A stretch of DNA of 64,000 nt, taken from positions 1,199,001 to 1,263,000 of the forward strand of contig NZ_CP079724.1 in assembly GCF_019334565.1 (NCBI RefSeq), read 5' to 3'. Each line of letters starts with the position of its first letter. The stretch's first letter is position 1. This stretch comes from Streptococcus oralis (GTDB lineage: Bacteria; Bacillota; Bacilli; Lactobacillales; Streptococcaceae). The position numbers and the translations under genes were made by a program. The notes under the pieces are model-generated. The model had not been told where the DNA came from, ran no database searches, and worked only from the letters and a program-made list of their open reading frames with translations. This document shows positions 18,368 to 26,739 of this stretch, piece by piece.

Positions 18368-18457
18368 CCTCATTGAAAATCGAAAAACTAGAAAGCTATG
18401 CTCCTCTTGAGTTGGGTTAGGCAGCTCCAAGCTAGTTTGACGAGTTTTTCAACGAGG
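18368..18457. repeat. 90-base imperfect inverted repeat (candidate small mobile element)
   Basis: The ends CCTCATTGAAAA and TTTTTCAACGAGG are near-perfect inverted copies. Inside them AACTAGAAAGCT and AGCTAGTTTGACG continue the pairing. The left end resembles the CTCAATGAAAATCAAAGAGC start of short elements scattered in mitis-group intergenic regions as I remember them. It carries no coding sequence. It interrupts the leader of the ABC-F gene, so it may affect its expression. Confidence 0.5.
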
Positions 18458-18548
18458 ATAATAGAGTTTTTGACAGTGACTTTGGGCTCTACTAGATAAA
18501 GTAGAGCTTTTTGTTATGCAATATCGACATTCTAGAAAGGGCAAGAAT

Positions 18549-20075
18549 ATGATAAAAATCAATCATCTAACCATCACGCAAAACAAAGATCTACGAGATC
18601 TTGTATCTGACCTAACCACGACTATCCAAGACGGGGAAAAGGTTGCTATTATTGGTGAAGAAGGAAATGGTAAATCGACTTTACTACGAGCTTTAATGGG
18701 GGAAGCATTACCTGATTTTACTATCAAGGGCGACATCCAGTCTGATCTTCAATCACTGGCCTACATTCCTCAAAAACTCCCTGAAATCCTGAAAAATAGG
18801 ACTCTACACGACTACTTCTTTTTGGATTCTGCTGATTTAGACTACAGCATTCTTTATCGTTTGGCGGAGGAGTTGCACTTTGATAGCGACCGTTTTGCTA
18901 GCGACCAAGAAATTGGTAGCCTCTCGGGGGGCGAATCTTTGAAAATTCAGCTCATCCACGAGTTAGCCAAACCCTTTGAGATTCTATTTTTGGATGAACC
19001 TTCAAATGACCTAGACCTTGAGACGGTTGATTGGCTAAAAGGTCAGATTCGAAAGATTAGGCAAACTGTTATTTTCATTTCCCATGATGAAGACTTTCTT
19101 TCTCAAACGGCTGATACTATTGTCCACTTGCGACTGGTCAAGCATCGGAAAGAAGCGGAAACGCTAGTCGAGCATTTAGACTATGATCGCTATAGTGAGC
19201 AGAGAAAGGCTAATTTTGCAAGACAAAGCCAGCAAGCTGCTAACGACCAGAGAGCCTATGACAAAACCATGGAAAAACATCGCCGCGTCAAGCAAAATGT
19301 GGAAACTGCACTTCGAGCTACCAAAGACAGTACTGCCGGTCGCCTATTGGCTAAAAAGATGAAAACTGCTCTCTCTCAAGAAAAACGCTTTGAAAAGGAA
19401 GCTCAGTCCATGACCCAAATGCCACTTGAAGAGGAACAAATCCAACTTTTCTTCTCAGACATCCAACCATTACCATCTTCTAAAGTCTTAATCCAACTGG
19501 AAAAAGAAAATTTATCCATTGGCAAGCGCATTTTAGCTCAGGAGTTACAACTAACTGTTCGTGGCCAAGATAAAATCGGTATCATCGGGCCAAATGGTGT
19601 TGGAAAATCAACACTGTTAACCAAATTGCAACAACTGCTCAGCGCTAAAAGAGAAATATCGCTTGGTTTTATGCCACAAGATTACCATAAAAAACTGCAA
19701 TTGGATTTATCTCCAGTAGCCTATCTCAGCCAAACTGGGGAAAAAGAGGAACTACAGAAAATCCAATCTCACCTAGCCAGTCTCAATTTCAACTATCCAG
19801 AGATGCACCATCAAATCCGCTCCCTATCTGGCGGTCAACAAGGTAAACTCCTACTTTTGGATTTAGTGTTGCGCAAACCAAACTTTCTCCTTCTGGATGA
19901 GCCTACACGTAATTTTTCTCCCACTTCTCAACCTGAAATCAGAAAACTATTTGCCTCTTATCCTGGCGGTCTGATCACTGTTTCGCATGACAGACGCTTC
20001 TTAAAAGAGGTCTGTACGAGTATCTATCGTTTGACAGATCGTGGTTTGGAAGTTGTTGATTTACAAGATTTATAA
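18549..20075 (+). CDS. ABC-F family ATPase (508 aa)
   Basis: Soluble protein with two ABC domains and no membrane segment. ABC-F proteins act on the ribosome E site, and some rescue ribosomes from antibiotics. Domain 1 has GEEGNGKST (Walker A), LSGGE and ILFLDEPSNDLD. A charged, coiled-coil interdomain linker (about 205-310) follows. Domain 2 has GPNGVGKST, LSGGQQGK and LLLDEPTRNFSP, where the usual NHLD sequence is replaced by RNFS. I chose the ATG at 18549 (AAAGG upstream) over the in-frame ATG at 18516, which lies inside the region after the terminator. Whether it gives resistance cannot be read from the sequence. Confidence 0.85.
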   Translation: MIKINHLTITQNKDLRDLVSDLTTTIQDGEKVAIIGEEGNGKSTLLRALMGEALPDFTIKGDIQSDLQSLAYIPQKLPEILKNRTLHDYFFLDSADLDYSILYRLAEELHFDSDRFASDQEIGSLSGGESLKIQLIHELAKPFEILFLDEPSNDLDLETVDWLKGQIRKIRQTVIFISHDEDFLSQTADTIVHLRLVKHRKEAETLVEHLDYDRYSEQRKANFARQSQQAANDQRAYDKTMEKHRRVKQNVETALRATKDSTAGRLLAKKMKTALSQEKRFEKEAQSMTQMPLEEEQIQLFFSDIQPLPSSKVLIQLEKENLSIGKRILAQELQLTVRGQDKIGIIGPNGVGKSTLLTKLQQLLSAKREISLGFMPQDYHKKLQLDLSPVAYLSQTGEKEELQKIQSHLASLNFNYPEMHHQIRSLSGGQQGKLLLLDLVLRKPNFLLLDEPTRNFSPTSQPEIRKLFASYPGGLITVSHDRRFLKEVCTSIYRLTDRGLEVVDLQDL

Positions 20076-20089
20076 ATGTTGAACATAGC

Positions 20090-20118
20090 AAAAATCCAGA
20101 GACGATCTCTGGATTTTG
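20090..20118 (+). terminator. Terminator after the ABC-F gene, copied from the htpX end
   Basis: Stem AAAATCCAGAGA/TCTCTGGATTTT. It is nearly identical to the htpX terminator at 20944-20972 and belongs to the duplicated segment that follows. Confidence 0.75.
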
Positions 20119-20129
20119 TTTACACACGT

Positions 20130-20165
20130 CTTTCTTGGGATCATTGATATAAAGAGCGCTTCTGG
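20130..20165 (-). pseudogene. Fragment of the htpX 3' end
   Basis: Thirty bases at 20131-20160 are identical to htpX positions 21049-21078 and encode the same peptide [10 protein letters not shown]. Together with the copied terminator just to the left, this is a remnant of a second htpX 3' end from which about 60 internal bases have been lost. It lies on the far side of the CPBP protease gene and so marks a duplication or insertion event. Confidence 0.75.
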
Positions 20166-20265
20166 CGTCTTTTACGTGACAGATTATGCTCTGACTTTTG
20201 TTTAAATTATATAAGCTAGAAATCATTTTTTACTATTTTACAGCTCAAAGCATTCTAATGCATCA

Positions 20266-20862
20266 TTATCTCATATACAAAAAGCAAAATGCAACCAGAT
20301 TATTGAGGACATGCAAAAGAATGGAATTCCATAGGTTGTCAGAAGTCTTATACCTTACCCCAAATGCAAATCCCATACCTAAATAGCTGATAAAGCTAGG
20401 AATAGTATAGGGACCATGCAGATAAGCAAAAAGAAGCGACGTGGCAAACAAGCCAAAATATGTATTCTTAAATACTATCCCCTGTAACATACCTCGCATA
20501 AAGATTTCTTCCGTGACAGGTGCCAAAACACAGAGATCCACAAAAAGTACAGACCATGAAAGTGATAAACTTTGCACAGTTTGAGTTGTGTCTGATTGGG
20601 TAGGGCCTAAAAAATTGACCAAAATATAAAAGAGGAAAAGCAAGGCGTATGAAAGAAAACATTTAAGAATATCTTTTAGGTAGATTTTCCGAATGTGAAA
20701 CAAGTCATACTTTTTTCCTACATATAAAAATATTGCAAGTTCAACAAGCGTAAAAAGGATGGATAGCGGTAATGAATTTATTCGCATAATTATCTCTGCT
20801 ATACTCAAATGAATTGGCATAAAAATCAAAATCAAGAAAAACGTCATCCAGCGCTTATACAT
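20266..20862 (-). CDS. CPBP-family intramembrane metalloprotease (198 aa)
   Basis: Membrane protein with about six hydrophobic segments and the three CPBP (Abi) motifs: APVTEEIFMRGML with the paired glutamates and arginine (about residues 115-127), FAYLHG with a conserved histidine (about 145-150), and a late LLHVLNN. Relatives process prenylated or peptide substrates, and in lactic acid bacteria some give bacteriocin self-immunity. I chose the second of two adjacent ATGs because GAGGTG is better spaced to it. It sits between htpX and a broken copy of the htpX end, suggesting that it was inserted there. The substrate is unknown. Confidence 0.82.
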   Translation of the reverse strand: MYKRWMTFFLILIFMPIHLSIAEIIMRINSLPLSILFTLVELAIFLYVGKKYDLFHIRKIYLKDILKCFLSYALLFLFYILVNFLGPTQSDTTQTVQSLSLSWSVLFVDLCVLAPVTEEIFMRGMLQGIVFKNTYFGLFATSLLFAYLHGPYTIPSFISYLGMGFAFGVRYKTSDNLWNSILLHVLNNLVAFCFLYMR

Positions 20863-20943
20863 CATTCACCTCAATTATATTGAATTACATATATTATACT
20901 ATTTTTTGGTGAGATAACAAGTTAAAAGCGAAACACTAAAAGC

Positions 20944-20972
20944 AAAAATCCAGAGAGATTTCTCTGGATTTT
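20944..20972 (-). terminator. Terminator after htpX
   Basis: A perfect stem AAAATCCAGAGA/TCTCTGGATTTT in the transcript of htpX. The sequence is duplicated at 20090-20118. Confidence 0.8.
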
Positions 20973-20973
20973 C

Positions 20974-21882
20974 TTACATCTGTTTCAAGCGTTCGATTCG
21001 TTCTGAGATAGGTGGGTGGGTATAAAAGAGTTTTTGAAGTCCCCCACCTTTCTTGGGATCATTGATATAAAGAGCGCTGCTGGCATCGTCAACATGGTGA
21101 TGCATCGGCTCGCTATCCTCCAACTTACGCAAGGCATTGATCATCCCTTGAGGATTACGAGTCAGCTCCACACTGGATGCATCCGCTAGAAATTCCCTCT
21201 GACGGGAAATGGCAAGTTGCACCAAGGTTGCTGCGAGAGGTGCTAGAACAATGGCTAAGAGAGAGATAACAAGCATGATAATCTCCAAACCATTTCCATC
21301 GCGATCATTATCACTCCGTCTGCGATCAGCGCCTCCCCACCACATCATCCGTCCTGCCATACTAGACAGAAGGGTAATGGCACTTGCAAGGGCAACAGCA
21401 ATGGTCGAAATGCGGATATCGTAGTTTCGGATATGACTGACTTCATGCCCCATAACAGCTTCTAGCTCCTCACGATTCATGATAGCCAGAAGACCCGAAG
21501 TGGCTGCGACAGCTGCATTCTGCGGATTCGAACCTGTTGCAAAGGCATTTAAAGAAGAATCCTCAATAATGAAAACACGCGGCATAGGAATCTGAGCAAC
21601 CATGGCCATATCTTCTACTACATGGTAGAGGTCTGGCGCTGTTTGCTCATCAACCTCACGCGCCCCATTCATGGACATGACAATCTCTGTCGATTGAAAG
21701 ATCATAGTTAATGCATAGACAAAACCGATGATTAGGGCTATAATCATACCCCCAAGACCTGAGCGCATGAAGAGATAGCCAACCGCATAACCAACCAAGG
21801 CCAAGAGTAGGAAGAAAACCAGCAACAAAATCCAGGTTTTTCGTTTATTGCTCGCAATTTGATCAAACAACATCTTAGTCAC
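20974..21882 (-). CDS. htpX: HtpX-type M48 zinc metalloprotease (302 aa)
   Basis: Membrane-embedded zinc protease for quality control of membrane proteins. Two N-terminal membrane segments (about 15-37 and 40-60) precede the catalytic motif [13 protein letters not shown] (HExxH near residue 143). A third and fourth hydrophobic stretch lie at about 150-170 and 196-220, and the distal glutamate lies in [16 protein letters not shown]. The length is typical. It overlaps the end of lemA by 8 bases, a very common pairing, so the two are translationally coupled. The terminator and last part of the gene have been duplicated to the left. Confidence 0.95.
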   Translation of the reverse strand: MTKMLFDQIASNKRKTWILLLVFFLLLALVGYAVGYLFMRSGLGGMIIALIIGFVYALTMIFQSTEIVMSMNGAREVDEQTAPDLYHVVEDMAMVAQIPMPRVFIIEDSSLNAFATGSNPQNAAVAATSGLLAIMNREELEAVMGHEVSHIRNYDIRISTIAVALASAITLLSSMAGRMMWWGGADRRRSDNDRDGNGLEIIMLVISLLAIVLAPLAATLVQLAISRQREFLADASSVELTRNPQGMINALRKLEDSEPMHHHVDDASSALYINDPKKGGGLQKLFYTHPPISERIERLKQM

Positions 21883-22435
21883 CTAAACCGCTAAAGTCAA
21901 CTTTAGGAACTGCCTTTTCCTCTTCAGGTGTTTGAAGGAAGTCTGCAGCTTTAAAGCCAAATAGTCCTGCGATGATGTTGCTTGGGAAACTTTCAAGTTT
22001 TACATTGTAGTTGCTGACAACACTGTTGTAAAGTTGGCGTGAGTAAGAAATTTTATTTTCTGTATTGGTCAACTCTTCTTGCAATTTGATAAAGTTAGCA
22101 CTAGCTTTCAAGTCTGGGTAATTCTCTGCTACTGCAAAGATACCAGAAATCTGGCGGGTAAGGGCATCACTGGCCTTCATAGCTTCTGCCGGTGAAGTTG
22201 CTGCGGCTACTTGTCTACGAAGTTCTGTCACTTTTTCCAAGGTAGAACCTTCATATTTGGCATAGCCTTTGACTGTTTCAATCAAGTTTGGGAGGAGATC
22301 ATTACGACGCTTCAACTGAACATCGATCTGGCTCCAAGCCTCCTTGGTCTGCATACGATTTTTAACCAAATCGTTATAGCTAACAATCACAAAAATAACA
22401 ATCAGAGCCAAAACTCCAAGAATAATCCAAGTCAT
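21875..22435 (-). CDS. lemA: LemA family protein (186 aa)
   Basis: Membrane-anchored helical protein of unknown exact role, usually encoded beside htpX. An N-terminal membrane helix (about 1-20) is followed by a long four-helix domain with the family signature [35 protein letters not shown] spread over residues 24-59, and [26 protein letters not shown] near 133-158. Most of the protein faces outside. It is the first gene of lemA-htpX and divergent from rsmG. Confidence 0.95.
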   Translation of the reverse strand: MTWIILGVLALIVIFVIVSYNDLVKNRMQTKEAWSQIDVQLKRRNDLLPNLIETVKGYAKYEGSTLEKVTELRRQVAAATSPAEAMKASDALTRQISGIFAVAENYPDLKASANFIKLQEELTNTENKISYSRQLYNSVVSNYNVKLESFPSNIIAGLFGFKAADFLQTPEEEKAVPKVDFSGLGD

Positions 22436-22528
22436 AATCTTATTCCTTTCTGCTTTTAGATTACTACCAGTATATCAAATTTTTAATGAATATGGTAAAA
22501 TAAGATGATACTAGAGAAGGAAACTACT

Positions 22529-23242
22529 ATGAAACCAGAAACATTTTACAGCCTACTAGCTGAGCAAAATATTTCACTTTCGGACCAGCAAAAGAACCAA
22601 TTTGAACGCTATTTTGAGCTCTTGGTCGAGTGGAATGAAAAGATTAACCTGACCGCTATTACAGACAAAGAAGAAGTTTATCTCAAACATTTTTACGATT
22701 CGATTGCACCTATTCTGCAAGGCTTGATTTCAAATGAAACTATCAAACTTCTTGATATCGGAGCGGGGGCAGGATTTCCTAGTCTGCCCATGAAAATTCT
22801 CTATCCTCAGTTGGAGGTGACCATCATTGATTCGCTCAATAAGCGCATTAACTTCCTTCAGCTTTTGGCTCAGGAGTTGGATTTGGATGGTGTTCACTTC
22901 TACCATGGACGGGCAGAAGACTTTGCCCAAGACAAGAACTTCCGTGCCCAGTTTGATATGGTGACGGCTCGTGCGGTTGCCCGTATGCAGGTTTTGTCTG
23001 AGCTGACCATTCCCTATCTTAAAGTTGGCGGCAAACTATTGGCACTCAAGGCCAGCAATGCTCCTGAGGAATTGCTAGAAGCCAAGAATGCCCTTAACCT
23101 CCTCTTTAGTAAGGTAGAGGACAACCTCAGCTATGCCCTGCCAAATGGAGATCCGCGCTACATCACTGTGGTCGAAAAGAAAAAAGAAACCCCAAATAAA
23201 TATCCACGTAAGGCTGGCATGCCCAACAAACGCCCACTTTAA
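22529..23242 (+). CDS. rsmG: 16S rRNA (guanine-N7) methyltransferase RsmG/GidB (237 aa)
   Basis: S-adenosylmethionine-dependent enzyme that methylates G527 in the 530 loop of 16S rRNA. Its loss gives low-level streptomycin resistance in other bacteria. The SAM motif is [20 protein letters not shown] (about residues 70-89), and the C-terminus ends [14 protein letters not shown], typical of the family. I used the ATG at 22529 with GAGAAGGAAACTACT upstream. An in-frame ATG 24 bases earlier would add an unconserved MILEKETT. It is followed by tandem repeats and the pyrP leader. Confidence 0.97.
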   Translation: MKPETFYSLLAEQNISLSDQQKNQFERYFELLVEWNEKINLTAITDKEEVYLKHFYDSIAPILQGLISNETIKLLDIGAGAGFPSLPMKILYPQLEVTIIDSLNKRINFLQLLAQELDLDGVHFYHGRAEDFAQDKNFRAQFDMVTARAVARMQVLSELTIPYLKVGGKLLALKASNAPEELLEAKNALNLLFSKVEDNLSYALPNGDPRYITVVEKKKETPNKYPRKAGMPNKRPL

Positions 23243-23278
23243 ACAATGGTGCCCCTTGTTTAAAATTCAGAAAACCAT

Positions 23279-23381
23279 TTACAAAATCAACTTCGCTCTC
23301 ACATTTCTAGGATCGGGAAAAATTCGTTTACAAAACGGACCTCACTCTCACATTTCTGGGATCGGGAAAAATTCGTTTACA
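23279..23381 (+). repeat. Two tandem 49-base repeats ending at the pyrP -35 element
   Basis: The block CTCTCACATTTCT(A/G)GG...GGGAAAAATTCGTTTACAAAAC occurs at 23296 and again at 23345, a period of 49 bases with only a few differences, and a third partial copy of its edge precedes the first. Each unit ends in TTTACAAAA. The last TTTACA is the -35 hexamer of the pyrP promoter, so the duplication multiplies that hexamer. Confidence 0.85.
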
Positions 23382-23404
23382 AAACGAATTTTTTCTGCTA
23401 TACT
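23376..23404 (+). promoter_or_regulatory. pyrP promoter
   Basis: TTTACA (23376-23381), 17 bases, TATACT (23399-23404). The leader from about 23411 to the pyrP start is 150 bases and carries a PyrR site and a terminator. Confidence 0.75.
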
Positions 23405-23426
23405 ATCCTAAGCAAAGGTTTTTAAT

Positions 23427-23444
23427 GTCATCCTGTGAGGTGAC
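23427..23444 (+). promoter_or_regulatory. PyrR-binding stem-loop of the pyrP leader
   Basis: GTCA-TCCTGTGAGG-TGAC: the conserved UCCNGNGAGG loop closed by a perfect four-base stem, as in the pyrR operon leader. Confidence 0.82.
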
Positions 23445-23503
23445 GAAGGCGCAGATTTATATAAATTTTTAAAAGATAGCTATTTTTTAAAAAGTCTTAC
23501 TCT

Positions 23504-23541
23504 GAGGGCCTATTGCTGCAAAATAATGGGCTCTTTTTTGG
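23504..23541 (+). terminator. Attenuator terminator of pyrP
   Basis: Imperfect stem GAGGGCCTATT / AATGGGCTC followed by TTTTTTGG, about 20 bases before the pyrP start. It is paired with the upstream PyrR site. Confidence 0.7.
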
Positions 23542-23561
23542 TGCCCAAAAGTGAGGTTTTT

Positions 23562-24845
23562 ATGAAACAGGAATCAACTGTTGACTTGTTACTAGACGTT
23601 GATCAACGTCCTTCTGCTGGTAAAGGTATTCTTCTAAGCTTCCAGCACGTATTTGCCATGTTTGGCGCAACCATTCTCGTTCCCTTAATTTTGGGAATGC
23701 CCGTATCGGTTGCTCTCTTTGCATCCGGTATTGGAACACTTATCTACATGATTTCTACTGGCTTTAAGGTTCCAGTTTACCTAGGTTCTTCATTCGCCTT
23801 TATCACGGCTATGTCTTTAGCCATGAAAGAAATGGGGGGCGATGTATCTGCTGCTCAAACGGGGGTAATCTTGACTGGTTTGGTCTATGTTCTTGTAGCA
23901 GCAAGTGTTCGTTTTGCAGGTACGAAATGGATTGATAAACTCTTGCCCCCAATCATTATCGGACCTATGATTATCGTTATCGGTCTTGGTCTTGCTGGTT
24001 CTGCTGTAACGAATGCTGGACTCGTAGCAGACGGAAACTGGAAAAACGCCCTTGTAGCCGTTGTTACATTCTTGATTGCCGCCTTTATCAATACAAAAGG
24101 AAAAGGTTTCCTTCGTATCATTCCTTTCCTCTTTGCCATCATCGGTGGGTACATCTTCGCTATGATGCTTGGTTTGGTTGACTTTACCCCAGTCCTTCAA
24201 GCCAATTGGTTTGAAATTCCTGGTTTCTACTTGCCATTTAGTACAGGTGGAGCCTTTAAAGAGTACAACTTGTACTTCGGTCCTGAAACAATCGCCATCT
24301 TGCCAATCGCTATTGTAACCATTTCAGAACACATCGGAGACCACACAGTTTTAAGCCAAATCTGTGGCCGTCAATTCCTGAAAGAACCAGGACTTCACCG
24401 TACGCTTCTTGGTGATGGTATCGCGACATCTGTATCAGCCTTCCTCGGTGGACCAGCTAATACGACCTACGGAGAAAATACAGGGGTTATCGGGATGACT
24501 CGTATCGCTTCTGTCTCCGTTATCCGTAACGCGGCCTTCATCGCCATTGCTCTTAGCTTCCTAGGGAAATTTACTGCCTTGATTTCAACCATTCCAAATG
24601 CTGTGCTTGGTGGCATGTCCATCCTTCTCTACGGAGTTATCGCCAGCAACGGTTTGAAAGTTTTGATTAAGGAACGCGTTGACTTCAGTCAAATGCGTAA
24701 CCTCATCATTGCTAGTGCCATGTTAGTACTTGGACTTGGGGGAGCCATCCTCAAACTTGGGCCAGTTACACTTTCAGGTACTGCTTTATCAGCCATGACA
24801 GGAATCATCTTGAACTTGATCTTGCCACACGAAAACAAAGACTAA
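23562..24845 (+). CDS. pyrP: Uracil permease (427 aa)
   Basis: Nucleobase:cation symporter of the NCS2/UraA family that imports uracil for salvage. About 14 hydrophobic segments are present. Family motifs include the early SFQHVFAMFGATILVPLILG (about 22-41) and the central PIAIVTISEHIGDHTVL with the substrate-binding glutamate near residue 245, then GPANTTYGENTGVIG. I chose the ATG at 23562, preceded by GTGAGG, over an in-frame ATG at 23526 that lies inside the terminator. The PyrR leader shows it is repressed when pyrimidines are plentiful. Confidence 0.97.
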   Translation: MKQESTVDLLLDVDQRPSAGKGILLSFQHVFAMFGATILVPLILGMPVSVALFASGIGTLIYMISTGFKVPVYLGSSFAFITAMSLAMKEMGGDVSAAQTGVILTGLVYVLVAASVRFAGTKWIDKLLPPIIIGPMIIVIGLGLAGSAVTNAGLVADGNWKNALVAVVTFLIAAFINTKGKGFLRIIPFLFAIIGGYIFAMMLGLVDFTPVLQANWFEIPGFYLPFSTGGAFKEYNLYFGPETIAILPIAIVTISEHIGDHTVLSQICGRQFLKEPGLHRTLLGDGIATSVSAFLGGPANTTYGENTGVIGMTRIASVSVIRNAAFIAIALSFLGKFTALISTIPNAVLGGMSILLYGVIASNGLKVLIKERVDFSQMRNLIIASAMLVLGLGGAILKLGPVTLSGTALSAMTGIILNLILPHENKD

Positions 24846-24859
24846 TCATCTATATACAC

Positions 24860-24887
24860 AAAATCCACTCGATTGAGTGGATTTTTT
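24860..24887 (+). terminator. Terminator after pyrP
   Basis: Perfect stem AAATCCACTC/GAGTGGATTT with loop GATT, then TTTTT. It may also serve the convergent transporter gene. Confidence 0.85.
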
Positions 24888-24889
24888 AA

Positions 24890-25795
24890 TTACTTACTCT
24901 TTATTTCCAACAGTAAATCTTTCAAAGAAATAATGGTCACGGCTAGTAAAATCATAGCCATACCGACAAAATCAATCGCATAAAACTGTTCCTTCATAAT
25001 CAGAAAGGCAAAGAAAACGGCAGAAATTGGTTCTATGGAAGCTAATAAACTAGACTTAACAGGGCCTATCAGACTAGCTCCTTTTAGGAAAGCTGTATAG
25101 GCAAAAACCGTTCCGATGATGATAATCCCAGCAAATGCAAAGAGAAAATCTAAGCTGGTTGGTATGCTGGCCTGTAAGACTCCTGTGAAAGGAATAGCCA
25201 CTACACCAGAAATAACCATCCCAACACCAATCACCAAAATACTGCCCCACTTCTTAATCAAAGCAATAGGAAGGATGATATAGAGGGCATAGGTCAAGGC
25301 TGAAAAGAGGCCCCAGAACAGACCTAGGGGTGTGACAGATAACTGGTCAACTTTCCCGTGCGTCGCAATCAGAAAAGTTCCTCCTATAGCCAATCCAATC
25401 GAAATAATCTCAGCCAGTGTCGGTGCTACCCTATCTTTCATACAGGTATAAACCAAGATCCCAACGGGGCACACATACTGGAGAACTGTCGCTGTTCCAG
25501 CATTGGTCTCCTGAATGGCAGAAAGATAGGCAAACTGGTTTAAGAAAAGTCCGAACACTGCAAATAGCAACAGAGATAGCAGACTTTTTCTGTCTTTTAT
25601 AAAAGCATAGAGTTTATTCTTTGCAGTCACGTAGGATAAGAACACCAGTGCCAAGCCTGCAATGATAAGTCGCAAATTGGTCAAGACTAAAGCAGAAATC
25701 CCGTGTGCCATCAGGTATTGGCCACTGGTTTCAGACAAGCCCCAAGCAATCCCCGCCACTACTGTATACAGAGTTCCTTTTACGGTTTTTGACAT
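24890..25795 (-). CDS. EamA-family (DMT) transporter (301 aa)
   Basis: Inner-membrane permease with about ten helices arranged as two repeated EamA halves (roughly residues 5-135 and 145-290). Motifs typical of the family are ETNAGTATVLQYVCPVGIL at the end of the first half and GPVKSSLLASIEPISAVFFAFLIMKE near the end of the second. The substrate cannot be read from the sequence; members export amino acids or other metabolites. The start was placed at 25795 (GGAAGAAGT upstream); the gene follows the serine hydrolase by 8 bases and is the last of a cppA-hydrolase-transporter unit. Confidence 0.88.
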   Translation of the reverse strand: MSKTVKGTLYTVVAGIAWGLSETSGQYLMAHGISALVLTNLRLIIAGLALVFLSYVTAKNKLYAFIKDRKSLLSLLLFAVFGLFLNQFAYLSAIQETNAGTATVLQYVCPVGILVYTCMKDRVAPTLAEIISIGLAIGGTFLIATHGKVDQLSVTPLGLFWGLFSALTYALYIILPIALIKKWGSILVIGVGMVISGVVAIPFTGVLQASIPTSLDFLFAFAGIIIIGTVFAYTAFLKGASLIGPVKSSLLASIEPISAVFFAFLIMKEQFYAIDFVGMAMILLAVTIISLKDLLLEIKSK

Positions 25796-25803
25796 ACTTC
25801 TTC

Positions 25804-26739
25804 CTACTCCTCTTGACGAATCATTTCCATCACTTGGTTTCGATCGACTATCCACTGGGCACGCTCATCCTTCTCATACGTTCGATTGGATAAAAAGATA
25901 GCCGCCTCCTGCTTCTCTCGATTCCACATAATGAAGGTACCTGTATAACCCGTATGGTCGAGCCAAGCTCCTTCCAGATTCCATGATAGAGACCGCTCCT
26001 TATCATCTAAAGGAGAAAAATTTCGGCTCAATTCTGCTGCAAAATCATCTTTCAAATAATGTTCCAGAAAAATCTGCAAATCCTTAACAGTCGAAAACAA
26101 ACCAGCACTTCCTGCGTGTTTCCCTAATAGACGGGCTTTGGGATCGTGAATGTTTCCGGCCTCCACCCCTCTCACTGTTGGTACAGCTTGCTCAACAGGA
26201 CCAAACATCGTTTCCTTCATCCCCCATGGTTCCAAAACTTGTTTTTTTATAATCTGATCCAAGTCTTGGTTAAAGATTTTTTCCAAAAGAAAGCCCAAGA
26301 GTAAAAAGTGAACGTCCGAGTATAGGAAGGCTGGCTGATTTCGTCTGTTGAGGTGAAACATGGCTTCTCTTAATTCCTCTGCCCTTAACTTGTCTCGATT
26401 GGGAATAAAGGGGTCCAAGTCTGTGGCATGGGTCAGAAGCTGCCGTATAGTGATATCAGGATAATCACACTCCGGTAAAAAATCCGTTACCGGTCGCTCA
26501 ATATCGAATGTGCCCTGCTGCCACAAGAAGGTCAAAACCGTCCCCACTCCCACGACCTTACTCACACTGGCTAGATCATAAACCAAACCACTTTCTGTCT
26601 TCAAGTCTCTTTCTGGATCACTCAATCCTAGATAAGACTCTTTCCATTCACCATCCTTATAATACGCAAAAGAGGCCCCGGGATAAATCCCTGCCTCAAT
26701 TTGATTTTCTATTTTTCTTAGAATTTTTTCCCACTTCAT
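25804..26739 (-). CDS. Serine hydrolase of the class C beta-lactamase/esterase family (311 aa)
   Basis: Penicillin-binding-protein-like hydrolase (PF00144 type). The catalytic tetrad S-x-x-K is at residues 58-61 (SVSK), the second motif appears as YSD (LYSDVHFLLLG) instead of the usual Y-x-N, and the third is HTGYTG. No signal peptide is visible, so it is probably cytoplasmic. Relatives are esterases or D-amino-acid peptidases more often than true beta-lactamases. It overlaps the end of cppA by 4 bases, which indicates translational coupling. The substrate is unknown. Confidence 0.85.
   Translation of the reverse strand: MKWEKILRKIENQIEAGIYPGASFAYYKDGEWKESYLGLSDPERDLKTESGLVYDLASVSKVVGVGTVLTFLWQQGTFDIERPVTDFLPECDYPDITIRQLLTHATDLDPFIPNRDKLRAEELREAMFHLNRRNQPAFLYSDVHFLLLGFLLEKIFNQDLDQIIKKQVLEPWGMKETMFGPVEQAVPTVRGVEAGNIHDPKARLLGKHAGSAGLFSTVKDLQIFLEHYLKDDFAAELSRNFSPLDDKERSLSWNLEGAWLDHTGYTGTFIMWNREKQEAAIFLSNRTYEKDERAQWIVDRNQVMEMIRQEE

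Larger units (their letters stand above)
18209..18512 (+). promoter_or_regulatory. Attenuator-like leader of the ABC-F gene
   Basis: The promoter TTGACA (18209-18214), 17 bases, TAGGAT (18232-18237) gives a leader of about 300 bases. It contains a strong GGAGG site, a tiny reading frame (MNN, stop; 18269-18280), a hairpin AAATAAAG/CTTTATTT (18287-18304) followed by T-rich sequence, and near its end a perfect terminator GCTCTACT/AGTAGAGC plus TTTTT (18486-18512), only 36 bases before the ABC-F start. A short translated leader followed by a terminator is how several ABC-F antibiotic-resistance genes are induced by ribosome stalling. Here that is inference. Confidence 0.55.

Noticed and set aside
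18465..18505. A second promoter (TTGACA near 18470) for the ABC-F gene
   Set aside because: The matching -10 at proper spacing is poor (TAGATA) and lies inside the terminator stem; it remains possible but weakly supported.
25804..26739. A beta-lactamase resistance gene
   Set aside because: The fold matches class C enzymes but the second motif is YSD rather than YxN and there is no signal peptide; an esterase or peptidase is more likely.
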